A stretch of 5,078 bases of DNA from SAR324 cluster bacterium (GTDB lineage: Bacteria > SAR324 > JACQKK01): assembly GCA_027296185.1 (NCBI GenBank), contig JAPUJL010000538.1, forward strand, positions 1-5,078, given 5' to 3'. The translations under genes were made by a program, and so were the position numbers. Under the pieces are notes generated by a model. That model was given only the letters and a program-made list of their open reading frames with translations, searched no databases and was not told where the DNA came from. Shown here piece after piece: positions 1 to 5,078 of the stretch. Positions within the stretch are counted from its first letter, which is position 1. The number at the start of each line of letters is the position of its first letter.

Positions 1-476
1 TGGAGGTGGAAATCCTCTATAACACCAGCGAGGGGCACAAGAAGATCGCCATCGCCATCGCCGCCATGTGGCGGCAGGCTCTCGGCGTGCGGACGCGGAT
101 GGTCAACCGGGAGTGGAAGGTGTACTTGAACAGCCGCCAGCAGGGCCAGTTCCAGATCGCCCGGGCGGGCTGGATCGGCGATTACAACGACGCCAACACC
201 TTCGCCGAGCTGATGCTATCCGACTCGGGGATCAACGATGCCGGGTTCGCCAACGCCGACTACGACCGGCTGGTGCGCCGCGCCGCCCTGACCCCCGATC
301 CGGCCGAGCGGGCGGGGCTGCTGCAGAACGCCGAGCGGGTACTGCTGGAGGTGCTGCCCGTCCTGCCTATCTTTTTCTACGTCTCCCAATCCCTGGTGAA
401 GCCCTACGTGCTGGGCTGGGAGCCCAATATCCTGGACCACCACCCGACCCGGCACCTGGCCGTCGGGAAGCGCTAG
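1..476 (+). CDS. oppA: OppA-type peptide-binding protein, C-terminal part
   Basis: This is the 3' end of a gene that enters from the left edge; the first complete codon is GAG at 3-5, and about 157 residues are present. The family (solute-binding protein family 5) captures oligopeptides outside the inner membrane and delivers them to the OppBC permease. Visible family features, in order, are NTSEGHKKIA near the start, EWKVYL, the QIARAGWIGDYNDANTF block, a ligand-lobe segment with SGINDAGFAN, LPVLPIFFYVSQSLVKPYV, and the closing GWEPNILDHHPTR region. Full-length relatives have about 540 residues, so roughly the last 30% is seen; signal peptide and N-terminal lobe are outside the window. It ends with TAG at 474-476, followed by a 70-nt gap before oppB. 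The family is clear, and the opp assignment is supported by the four following genes. The GTG at 6-8 is not the start; the reading frame is open upstream of it. Confidence 0.95.
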   Translation, partial: EVEILYNTSEGHKKIAIAIAAMWRQALGVRTRMVNREWKVYLNSRQQGQFQIARAGWIGDYNDANTFAELMLSDSGINDAGFANADYDRLVRRAALTPDPAERAGLLQNAERVLLEVLPVLPIFFYVSQSLVKPYVLGWEPNILDHHPTRHLAVGKR

Positions 477-489
477 GCAGCGCTCTGCC
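469..489 (+). promoter_or_regulatory. Overlapping short hairpins at oppA stop / oppA-oppB gap
   Basis: Two perfect inverted repeats overlap here. AGCGCT at 469-474 can pair with AGCGCT at 479-484 around the loop AGGC (6-bp stem). GGCAG at 476-480 can pair with CTGCC at 485-489 around the loop CGCT (5-bp stem). They share bases and cannot form together, and the oppA TAG stop lies in this stretch. No T-run follows, so this is not a canonical intrinsic terminator. A role in protecting the oppA 3' end or reducing read-through into oppBCDF is inference; the stems are short for GC-rich DNA. Confidence 0.35.
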
Positions 490-546
490 ACCTGCGACAT
501 GTTACCGCCGCTCCGAACGCTCCGATTCGTCGATACCCGCTGACCT

Positions 547-1467
547 ATGGCCGCCTATGCCATCCGGCGATTGTTGTGGGCCTGGCCGACCCTGTTGGCG
601 ATCGTGGCGGTGTCGTTCTTCATGATCCGCCTGGCGCCGGGGGGACCCTTCGACCGGGAGCGCACCCTGCCGCCGGAGATCGAGGCCAACCTGAACCGCG
701 CCTATCATCTGGACGAGCCGCTGGTCGTGCAGTTCGGGCGCTACCTGGGCAACCTGGCCCAGGGGGACTTCGGCCCGTCGTTTCAGTACAAGGATTTCAC
801 CGTCACCGAGCTGATCTGGGGCGGGTTTCCCGTGTCGTTGCGCATCGGGGGACTGGCCATCCTGGCGGCGTTTCTGCTGGGCACGGCGGTGGGGACGGTG
901 GCGGCGCTCAACCGCAACCGCTGGATCGACCATATCGTGATGGCCGGGGCGATGACCGGGATCACGATCCCGGTGTTCGTGATGGCGCCGTTGCTCACGC
1001 TCGTCCTGGGGGTCTATCTGCGCTGGCTGCCGGTGGGCGGCTGGGGTGGCGGGGACTGGCGTCACACGCTCCTGCCGGTGGTGGCGCTGAGCCTGCCGCA
1101 GATCGCCTACATTGCCCGCCTGACCCGGGGCGGCATGGTGGAGGTGCTGCGCAGCGATTACATCCGCACGGCTCGCGCCAAGGGGCTGCCCGAGTGGATC
1201 ACCATCACCCGCCACGCCATGCGCGGGGCGCTGCTGCCCGTGGTCTCCTACCTCGGTCCGGCCACGGCGGGGATCGTTACCGGCTCGGTGGTGATCGAGC
1301 AGATCTTCGGCATCCCGGGCCTGGGGCGCTTCTTCGTCCAGGGCGCGCTGAACCGCGACTACACCCTGGTGATGGGCGTGGTGATCTTTTACGGCGTGCT
1401 GATTATCCTCGCCAACCTGGCCGTGGACCTGATCTACGGCTGGCTGGACCCCAAGGTGCGCTACTAG
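547..1467 (+). CDS. oppB: Oligopeptide ABC transporter permease OppB
   Basis: OppB is one of the two inner-membrane permease subunits that form the peptide channel with OppC. The 306-residue length equals that of E. coli OppB as I remember it. The N-terminus is typical of the family: a basic start (YAIRRLL) followed by a membrane segment (about 9-29) ending in RLAPGGPF. The extramembrane region with HLDEPLVVQFGRYL (54-67) and GDFGPSFQYKD (73-83) follows, then further hydrophobic segments at about 99-120, 130-158, 174-190, 228-252 and 272-297. The cytoplasmic EAA-type loop that docks on the ATPase is at about 204-231 (DYIRTARAKGLPEW, then LLPV). The ATG at 547 is the earliest possible start, because an in-frame TGA lies at 541-543 and the next Met would remove the first membrane helix. 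No Shine-Dalgarno sequence is seen upstream. oppC follows after 10 nt. Confidence 0.96.
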   Translation: MAAYAIRRLLWAWPTLLAIVAVSFFMIRLAPGGPFDRERTLPPEIEANLNRAYHLDEPLVVQFGRYLGNLAQGDFGPSFQYKDFTVTELIWGGFPVSLRIGGLAILAAFLLGTAVGTVAALNRNRWIDHIVMAGAMTGITIPVFVMAPLLTLVLGVYLRWLPVGGWGGGDWRHTLLPVVALSLPQIAYIARLTRGGMVEVLRSDYIRTARAKGLPEWITITRHAMRGALLPVVSYLGPATAGIVTGSVVIEQIFGIPGLGRFFVQGALNRDYTLVMGVVIFYGVLIILANLAVDLIYGWLDPKVRY

Positions 1468-1477
1468 CCGCGGCCCC

Positions 1478-2404
1478 ATGAAATCACCTGTCAAATCCAC
1501 TGGCCCGACCGCCCCCGCTCGAGCCCCGCCTCCGCCGGGAGCGTTCGCCGGAGCGAAGGGCCGCAGCCTGTGGGCCGAGGCGTGGCGGCGCATGCGCCGG
1601 AACCGGGCCGCGGTGGTCAGTGCGGCGCTGCTCGGCCTGATCGCGCTGGCCGCGCTGTCGGCGCCGTGGCTGAGCCCTCACGCCTTCGACGCCATCGACT
1701 GGGAGCGCATCGGCGCGCCCCCCGATTGGGCGGCGGGCCACTACTTCGGCACCGACGCCGTCGGGCGCGACCTGTTCGCGCGTACCCTGTACGGCGGGCG
1801 CATCTCCCTGCTCGTGGGCCTGGTGGCCACGGCGGTCAGTGCGCTGATCGGAATCGGCTACGGCGCCGTGGCGGGCTATGCGGGCGGGCGCACCGACGCG
1901 CTGATGATGCGCTTCGTGGACGTCCTCTATTCCCTGCCGTTCATGTTCCTGGTGATCCTGCTGATGGTGATCTTCGGCCGCCACATCTTCCTGATGTTCG
2001 TGGCCATCGGCGCCGTCGAGTGGCTGAGCATGGCGCGCATCGTCCGGGGCCAGACCCTGAGCCTGAAGCATCGGGAGTTCATCGAGGCCGCCCGTGCCTG
2101 CGGGGTGAGCACGTCGGCCATTTTGCGGCGGCACATCGTCCCCAACGCCCTCGGCCCGGTGGTGGTGTACATGACCCTCACCGTGCCCCAGGTGATCCTG
2201 TTCGAATCCTTCCTCAGCTTCCTGGGGTTGGGCGTCCAGGAGCCGGACACCAGTTGGGGCGTGTTGATCAGCGAGGGCGCCCGGCAGATGGAAAGCGCCC
2301 CCTGGACGCTGATCTTTCCGGCGGGGTTCCTGGCCGCCACCCTGTTCTGCCTCAACTTCATCGGGGATGGGCTCCGCGACGCCCTCGATCCCCGTTACCG
2401 CTGA
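1478..2404 (+). CDS. oppC: Oligopeptide ABC transporter permease OppC
   Basis: OppC is the second inner-membrane permease subunit, partner of OppB. It has 308 residues, against about 302 in E. coli. Residues 1-28 are a Pro/Ala-rich cytoplasmic tail (APPPPG at 16-21), followed by the family's [18 protein letters not shown] (28-45) and the first membrane helix (about 46-65). The OppC-specific region between helix 1 and the core has [19 protein letters not shown] (84-102) and GGRISLLVG (106-114). Core helices follow at about 111-133, 152-166 and 169-185. The EAA-type loop is [20 protein letters not shown] ending IVPN (200-223), then [15 protein letters not shown] (242-256) and the terminal [13 protein letters not shown] (293-305). 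The ATG at 1478 is preferred because relatives also carry a tail of some 20 residues before RSLW. No Shine-Dalgarno sequence is visible, so translation may depend on coupling to oppB, which ends 10 nt upstream. oppD starts 17 nt downstream. Confidence 0.96.
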   Translation: MKSPVKSTGPTAPARAPPPPGAFAGAKGRSLWAEAWRRMRRNRAAVVSAALLGLIALAALSAPWLSPHAFDAIDWERIGAPPDWAAGHYFGTDAVGRDLFARTLYGGRISLLVGLVATAVSALIGIGYGAVAGYAGGRTDALMMRFVDVLYSLPFMFLVILLMVIFGRHIFLMFVAIGAVEWLSMARIVRGQTLSLKHREFIEAARACGVSTSAILRRHIVPNALGPVVVYMTLTVPQVILFESFLSFLGLGVQEPDTSWGVLISEGARQMESAPWTLIFPAGFLAATLFCLNFIGDGLRDALDPRYR

Positions 2405-2408
2405 ATCC

Positions 2409-2412
2409 GGAG
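2409..2412 (+). promoter_or_regulatory. Ribosome binding site for oppD, supporting its GTG start
   Basis: GGAG lies 9 nt before GTG at 2422-2424. This supports GTG as the oppD start even though the frame is open far upstream through oppC. Starting here also gives the usual family N-terminus ([11 protein letters not shown]). Confidence 0.65.
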
Positions 2413-2421
2413 CGCCGAGCC

Positions 2422-3384
2422 GTGGCCCTGTTGGACGTCAGCGATCTACGGGTACGCTTCGACACGCCCGAGGGAGCGATGGACGCGGTGCGGGGAGTGA
2501 GCTTCGCCGTCGAGCCGGGCGAGTGCGTGGCCGTCGTGGGCGAGTCGGGCTCGGGCAAGACCCAGACCTTCCTGGCGGCCATGGGGCTGCTGGACGGAAA
2601 CGGCAACCCATCGGGCAGCGTGCGCTTCGAGGGGCGGGAGCTGCTGAGACTGCCACGCCGCGAGCTGAACCGGCTGCGGGGGCGGCGGCTGTCGATGGTC
2701 TTCCAGGACCCCATGACCGCGCTGAATCCCTACTTGACCGTCGGGCGGCAACTGACCGAGGTGCTCGCGGTGCACGAGCGGGCCGCCTCCGCTGAAGCCC
2801 GCCGGGCGGCCATCGCCATGCTCGAGCGGGTGGGTATTCCCGATCCGGCGCGGCGGATGGAGATGTATCCCCACGAGTTCTCCGGCGGCATGCGCCAGCG
2901 GGTGCTGATCGCCATGGCGCTGCTGGGCGATCCCGCGCTGCTCATCGCCGACGAGCCGACGACGGCCCTGGACGTGACGGTGCAGGCGCAGATTCTCGAT
3001 CTGCTCGCCGAGCAGCGGGAGGCGCGGAATACCGCCATCGTGCTGATCTCCCACGACCTCTCCGTCGTCGCGCGCCTGTGCGACCGGGTGCTGGTGATGT
3101 ACGCGGGGCGGATCGTGGAGCGCGGTCCGGTCGAGGAGGTGTTCGCCAATCCCCAGCACCCCTACACGTTGGGGCTGCTGCTCTCGATCCCGCGCATGGA
3201 CCGGCCGGTGCAGGGCCGCATGGCGTCGATCCCCGGACAGCCGCCGGCGGCCGGGACGCTCCCGGCGGGGTGCGCCTTCCGGGATCGGTGCGGATTCCGC
3301 CAGCCGGTCTGCGCCGAAATCGATCCCGCGTTGCGGGCGCTGGGTGCCGAAACGGCCATTGCCTGTCACCTGGAGGCCCCATGA
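2422..3384 (+). CDS. oppD: Oligopeptide ABC transporter ATPase OppD
   Basis: OppD is one of two cytoplasmic ATPases that power peptide uptake through OppBC, acting as a heterodimer with OppF. With the GTG start it has 320 residues. All core ABC motifs are intact: Walker A GESGSGKT (40-47), Q-loop Gln95 in [11 protein letters not shown], signature SGGMRQR (154-160), Walker B LLIADE (173-178, with Asp177 and Glu178), D-loop TALD (181-184) and switch His211 in LISHDLSVV. The C-terminal oligopeptide-transporter extension starts near [11 protein letters not shown] (243-253). It contains four cysteines (284, 290, 297, 315; spacing C-x5-C-x6-C-x17-C), the pattern linked to an iron-sulfur cluster in OppD/DppD-type proteins. 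The in-frame region upstream of 2422 overlaps oppC in another frame and codes for nothing recognisable, so a longer protein is rejected. The stop overlaps the oppF start by 4 nt (ATGA at 3381-3384), suggesting coupled translation. DppD and other peptide/nickel paralogs are similar, but the whole operon fits Opp best. Confidence 0.96.
   Translation: MALLDVSDLRVRFDTPEGAMDAVRGVSFAVEPGECVAVVGESGSGKTQTFLAAMGLLDGNGNPSGSVRFEGRELLRLPRRELNRLRGRRLSMVFQDPMTALNPYLTVGRQLTEVLAVHERAASAEARRAAIAMLERVGIPDPARRMEMYPHEFSGGMRQRVLIAMALLGDPALLIADEPTTALDVTVQAQILDLLAEQREARNTAIVLISHDLSVVARLCDRVLVMYAGRIVERGPVEEVFANPQHPYTLGLLLSIPRMDRPVQGRMASIPGQPPAAGTLPAGCAFRDRCGFRQPVCAEIDPALRALGAETAIACHLEAP
3372..3376 (+). promoter_or_regulatory. 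Ribosome binding site for oppF inside the oppD 3' end
   Basis: GGAGG lies within the last codons of oppD, only 4 nt (CCCC) before the oppF ATG at 3381. The sequence is strong but the spacing is short. Together with the ATGA overlap it fits coupled translation of the two ATPase subunits in similar amounts. Confidence 0.6.
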
Positions 3385-4367
3385 GCGAGACGCCCATCGT
3401 CGCCGCCGAAGAGCTGCGGGTGTACTTTCCCGTGCGCCGGCGCGGGGGGCTGTTCCGCCGCACGGAGCCGCTGAAGGCGGTGGACGGCGTCACGTTGTCC
3501 GTGGGAGCGGGAGAAACCCTGGGCATCGTCGGGGAATCCGGCTGCGGCAAGACCACCCTGGCCCGGGCCCTCCTGCGGCTCGTTCCCCACACGGGCGGCG
3601 AGCTCCGCTGGAGCGGGATCGACCCCCGCACCCTGAGCCGCGAGGCGTTGCGGGAGCGGCGGCGGGAATTGCAGATCGTCTTCCAGGACCCGCTGGCCGC
3701 GTTGGATCCCCGCATGACCGCCGGGGAGATCGTCGCCGAGCCCCTGCGCAGTTTCTTTCCCCGGATGTCCCGCCCCGAGCGGCAGGCGCGGGTAGCGGAG
3801 ACGCTCACGCGGGTGGGGCTGGCGCCGGTTATGGCCAACCGCTATCCCCACGAGTTCTCCATGGGCCAATGCCAGCGCATCGGGATCGCCCGGGCCATCG
3901 TCGCGGAGCCTCGGCTGCTGGTGTGCGACGAGCCGGTGAGCGCGCTGGACGTTTCCGTGCAGGCGCAGATCGTCAATCTGTTGACCCGGCTCCAGCGCGA
4001 TTTCCGCCTGGCGATGATCTTCATCTCGCACAACCTGAGCGTGGTGCGTCAGGTGAGCGGGCGTATCCTGGTGCTGCACCTGGGCCACGTGGTGGAGGTG
4101 GCCGAGCGCGACGCCCTGTTCGAGCGGCCGGCCCATCCCTACACCCGGGCGTTGATCTCCGCGGTGCCCCTGCCCGATCCCCGGCGGGAGCGCAGCCGGG
4201 AGCGGGCCGTGCTCCGCGGGGAACTGCCCTCGCCCTTGAATCCGCCCTCGGGCTGTACCTTCCGCACCCGCTGTCCCCGCGCCACGGAACTGTGCGCGGA
4301 GCGGGCGCCGAAGCTGGAGGAGGTGGCCCCCGGGCACCGGGTGGCCTGCCACCACTGGCGGGATTAA
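3381..4367 (+). CDS. oppF: Oligopeptide ABC transporter ATPase OppF
   Basis: OppF is the second cytoplasmic ATPase of the importer, partner of OppD. It has 328 residues, close to E. coli OppF. The N-terminus has the family's [20 protein letters not shown] region (15-34). Motifs are Walker [10 protein letters not shown] (51-59), Q-loop Gln102 in [14 protein letters not shown], Walker B LLVCDE (179-184, Asp183 and Glu184), D-loop SALD (187-190) and switch His217 in FISHNLSVV. The C-terminal extension has [17 protein letters not shown] (251-267), [13 protein letters not shown] (280-292) and four cysteines (292, 298, 305, 323) with the same C-x5-C-x6-C-x17-C spacing as OppD. The odd point is the ABC signature: [14 protein letters not shown] replaces the usual [14 protein letters not shown], so residue 161 is Met instead of Gly. 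Everything else is intact, so I treat it as functional. It is the last opp gene; no intrinsic terminator is seen in the following 121 nt. Confidence 0.96.
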   Translation: MSETPIVAAEELRVYFPVRRRGGLFRRTEPLKAVDGVTLSVGAGETLGIVGESGCGKTTLARALLRLVPHTGGELRWSGIDPRTLSREALRERRRELQIVFQDPLAALDPRMTAGEIVAEPLRSFFPRMSRPERQARVAETLTRVGLAPVMANRYPHEFSMGQCQRIGIARAIVAEPRLLVCDEPVSALDVSVQAQIVNLLTRLQRDFRLAMIFISHNLSVVRQVSGRILVLHLGHVVEVAERDALFERPAHPYTRALISAVPLPDPRRERSRERAVLRGELPSPLNPPSGCTFRTRCPRATELCAERAPKLEEVAPGHRVACHHWRD

Positions 4368-4368
4368 C

Positions 4369-4406
4369 TTGCGTGGCTTGGAACAGGTGTAACTTGATAT
4401 TAGACG
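4369..4406 (+). promoter_or_regulatory. Possible weak promoter in AT-rich patch before the maoC-like gene
   Basis: The stretch from about 4363 to 4404 is much richer in A/T than its surroundings. TTGGAA (4378-4383) and TAGACG (4401-4406) would form a -35/-10 pair with 17-nt spacing, but the -10 is poor (3 of 6 matches). TTGCGT (4369-4374) with GATATT (4396-4401) has better boxes but a 21-nt spacer, which would need an activator that tolerates long spacing. TAACTTG occurs twice (4365-4371 and 4390-4396), 25 nt apart, around this patch. A promoter is plausible because the next gene is functionally unrelated and has its own RBS, but the site itself is uncertain. The remaining 4407-4472 shows nothing recognisable. 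Confidence 0.25.
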
Positions 4407-4473
4407 CCGATTCGCTCGAGCCGCCGAGCCCACCCCATTCACGGCCCGTCAGCCGCCACGAATTCAACCGCCG

Positions 4474-4478
4474 AGGAG
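4474..4478 (+). promoter_or_regulatory. Ribosome binding site for the maoC-like gene
   Basis: AGGAG, within GAGGAGAA, lies 10 nt before the ATG at 4489. This is the clearest Shine-Dalgarno sequence in the window, and it fixes the start of the MaoC-family gene. Confidence 0.8.
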
Positions 4479-4488
4479 AACTTCCCCC

Positions 4489-5007
4489 ATGACCCAGGAA
4501 TTCAAGGAGCTCGGGCCGCACCGGTTCCGCGAAACCTACGGCCGCTACTTCGAGGACTTCAACGTGGGCGACGTGTACGAGCACCGGCCCGGGCGCACGG
4601 TCACCGAAGCCGACAACATCCAGTTCACGCTGCTCACCATGAACTCCCACCCGATTCATCTGGACAGCGTCTTCGCCGCCCAGAGCGAGTTCGGCCGGCC
4701 CCTGGTCAACAGCACGCTCACCCTGGCCATCGTGACCGGGATGAGCGTGACGGACGTGAGTTACAAGGCCATCGCTAACCTGGGCTGGAACGATATCCGC
4801 CTCTCCGCCCCCGTCTTCGCGGGAGACACGCTCTACGCCGAGTCGGAGGTGCTGAGCAAGCGGGAATCCAAATCGCGGCCCACCCAGGGCATCGTGACCG
4901 TGAAGACGACGGGCATGAAATCCGACGGGACGGTCTTCCTCTCCTTCCAGCGCACGGTGCTGGTGCCCAAGCGGGGCCACGCCGTGGAAGACCGGAGCGG
5001 CGAGTAG
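4489..5007 (+). CDS. MaoC-family (hotdog-fold) acyl-CoA hydratase/dehydratase
   Basis: This encodes a 172-residue cytoplasmic protein of the MaoC/R-specific enoyl-CoA hydratase superfamily, which adds water to, or removes it from, CoA thioesters. No signal peptide or membrane segment is visible. The family block YFEDFNVGDVYEHRPGRTVTEAD (20-42) is followed by the active-site region FTLLTMNSHPIHLD (46-59), EFGRPLVNSTLTL (67-79), IANLGWNDIRLSAPVFAGDTL (95-115), KRESKSRP (124-131) and a C-terminal strand QRTVLVP (154-160). Classical R-hydratases have D-x4-H in the active site; here His57 is present but the Asp position is Asn52. From memory, a subgroup including the Mycobacterium protein Rv2499c (itaconyl-CoA hydratase) shares this Asn, the RPGRTxTEADN block and the KRESKSRP motif. 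A hydratase for mesaconyl-, itaconyl- or similar branched dicarboxylic CoA esters is therefore possible, but substrate cannot be read from the sequence. The usual partners of such genes (CoA lyase, acyl-CoA dehydrogenase, CoA transferase) could lie beyond the right edge. Confidence 0.88.
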   Translation: MTQEFKELGPHRFRETYGRYFEDFNVGDVYEHRPGRTVTEADNIQFTLLTMNSHPIHLDSVFAAQSEFGRPLVNSTLTLAIVTGMSVTDVSYKAIANLGWNDIRLSAPVFAGDTLYAESEVLSKRESKSRPTQGIVTVKTTGMKSDGTVFLSFQRTVLVPKRGHAVEDRSGE

Positions 5008-5017
5008 GAACCGGTTC
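5008..5017 (+). repeat. 10-bp perfect palindrome just after the maoC-like stop codon
   Basis: GAACCGGTTC starts at the base after the TAG stop (5005-5007) and is perfectly self-complementary. It has no loop and no following T-run, so it does not make a terminator hairpin. It could be a protein-binding site for a downstream gene or chance in GC-rich DNA. Confidence 0.3.
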
Positions 5018-5027
5018 GATCGCAGGC

Positions 5028-5072
5028 CCGGCCGCCTAAGGCGCGGAACCCCCGCCTACCGGCCGCAAGGCG
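5028..5072 (+). repeat. Imperfect direct repeat at the right edge of the window
   Basis: CCGGCCGCCTAAGGCG (5028-5043) recurs as CCGGCCGCAAGGCG (5059-5072). The copies are identical apart from a 2-nt (CT) deletion and start 31 nt apart. The first copy also contains a small inverted repeat (CGCC/GGCG around TAA). No reading frame in 5008-5078 can be assigned to a gene. Whether this is the beginning of a longer repeat or a chance pair cannot be decided here. Confidence 0.4.
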
Positions 5073-5078
5073 TTCTCG

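Noticed and set aside
502..1593. Long open frame on the minus strand (363 codons) antisense to oppB
   Set aside because: Very rich in Arg, His, Gln and Pro with no family resemblance. It mirrors the high-GC third-position bias of oppB, whose product is clearly recognised.
1570..2421. In-frame 5' extension of oppD giving a 604-residue protein
   Set aside because: The added 284 residues are the +1-type shadow of oppC and are not protein-like; the GTG at 2422 has a proper RBS and gives the family N-terminus.
2446..3369. Long minus-strand open frame antisense to oppD
   Set aside because: Low-complexity translation (His/Arg/Gln rich), no recognisable domain, and exactly opposite a complete ABC ATPase gene.
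3078..3380. In-frame 5' extension of oppF overlapping oppD
   Set aside because: The translation before ATG 3381 is a Gly/Ala/Arg/Pro-rich shadow of oppD. The ATG at 3381 with GGAGG upstream and the ATGA overlap is a standard operon junction.
3384..4367. Loss of function of OppF because of the signature change
   Set aside because: Walker A, Q-loop, Walker B, D-loop, switch His and the C-terminal cysteines are all intact and the frame is undisturbed, so pseudogene status is not supported.
4368..4488. Intrinsic terminator after oppF
   Set aside because: No GC-rich hairpin followed by a T-run is present in the gap; termination, if it occurs, must be of another kind.
4021..4980. Minus-strand open frame spanning the oppF end, the gap and the maoC-like gene
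   Set aside because: Composition typical of shadow frames, no recognised motif, and it would overlap two well-supported genes almost entirely.
5012..5024. GGTTCGATC resembling a tRNA T-arm
   Set aside because: The flanking bases cannot form the 5-bp T stem, and no other tRNA arms are found within the required distance on either side.

Overview
The window is GC-rich DNA with strong G/C preference at third codon positions. All genes are on the + strand. It looks chromosomal and ordinary: no mobile element, CRISPR array, tRNA or rRNA is visible. The Opp proteins resemble the enterobacterial OppABCDF set in length, motif order and gene order, which points to a high-GC proteobacterium, most likely a gammaproteobacterium. 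That taxonomic placement is an inference from remembered family features, not from a search.

Positions 1-4367 carry one oligopeptide ABC-importer operon in the order oppA (3' end only), oppB, oppC, oppD, oppF. The binding protein OppA collects peptides outside the inner membrane. OppB and OppC are the two membrane permeases, and OppD and OppF are the paired cytoplasmic ATPases. Spacing is tight after oppB: 10 nt, 17 nt, then a 4-nt ATGA overlap between oppD and oppF. The only sizeable gap inside the operon is 70 nt between oppA and oppB. It begins with short, mutually exclusive hairpins overlapping the oppA stop codon, at the place where binding-protein and permease expression are often separated. 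oppB and oppC have no visible Shine-Dalgarno sequence, whereas oppD, oppF and the last gene do.

After a 121-nt gap containing a locally AT-rich patch and a possible weak promoter comes a separate gene (4489-5007). It encodes a single-hotdog MaoC-family acyl-CoA hydratase/dehydratase with a good ribosome binding site, and it has no obvious functional link to peptide import. The last 71 nt hold no supported gene, but do contain a 10-bp palindrome directly after the stop codon and an imperfect direct repeat.

I see no previously undescribed system here. The most notable points are the altered ABC signature of OppF (SMGQ instead of SGGQ), the Asn in place of the classical hydratase Asp in the MaoC protein, the overlapping hairpins at the oppA-oppB junction, and the repeat structure at the right edge.
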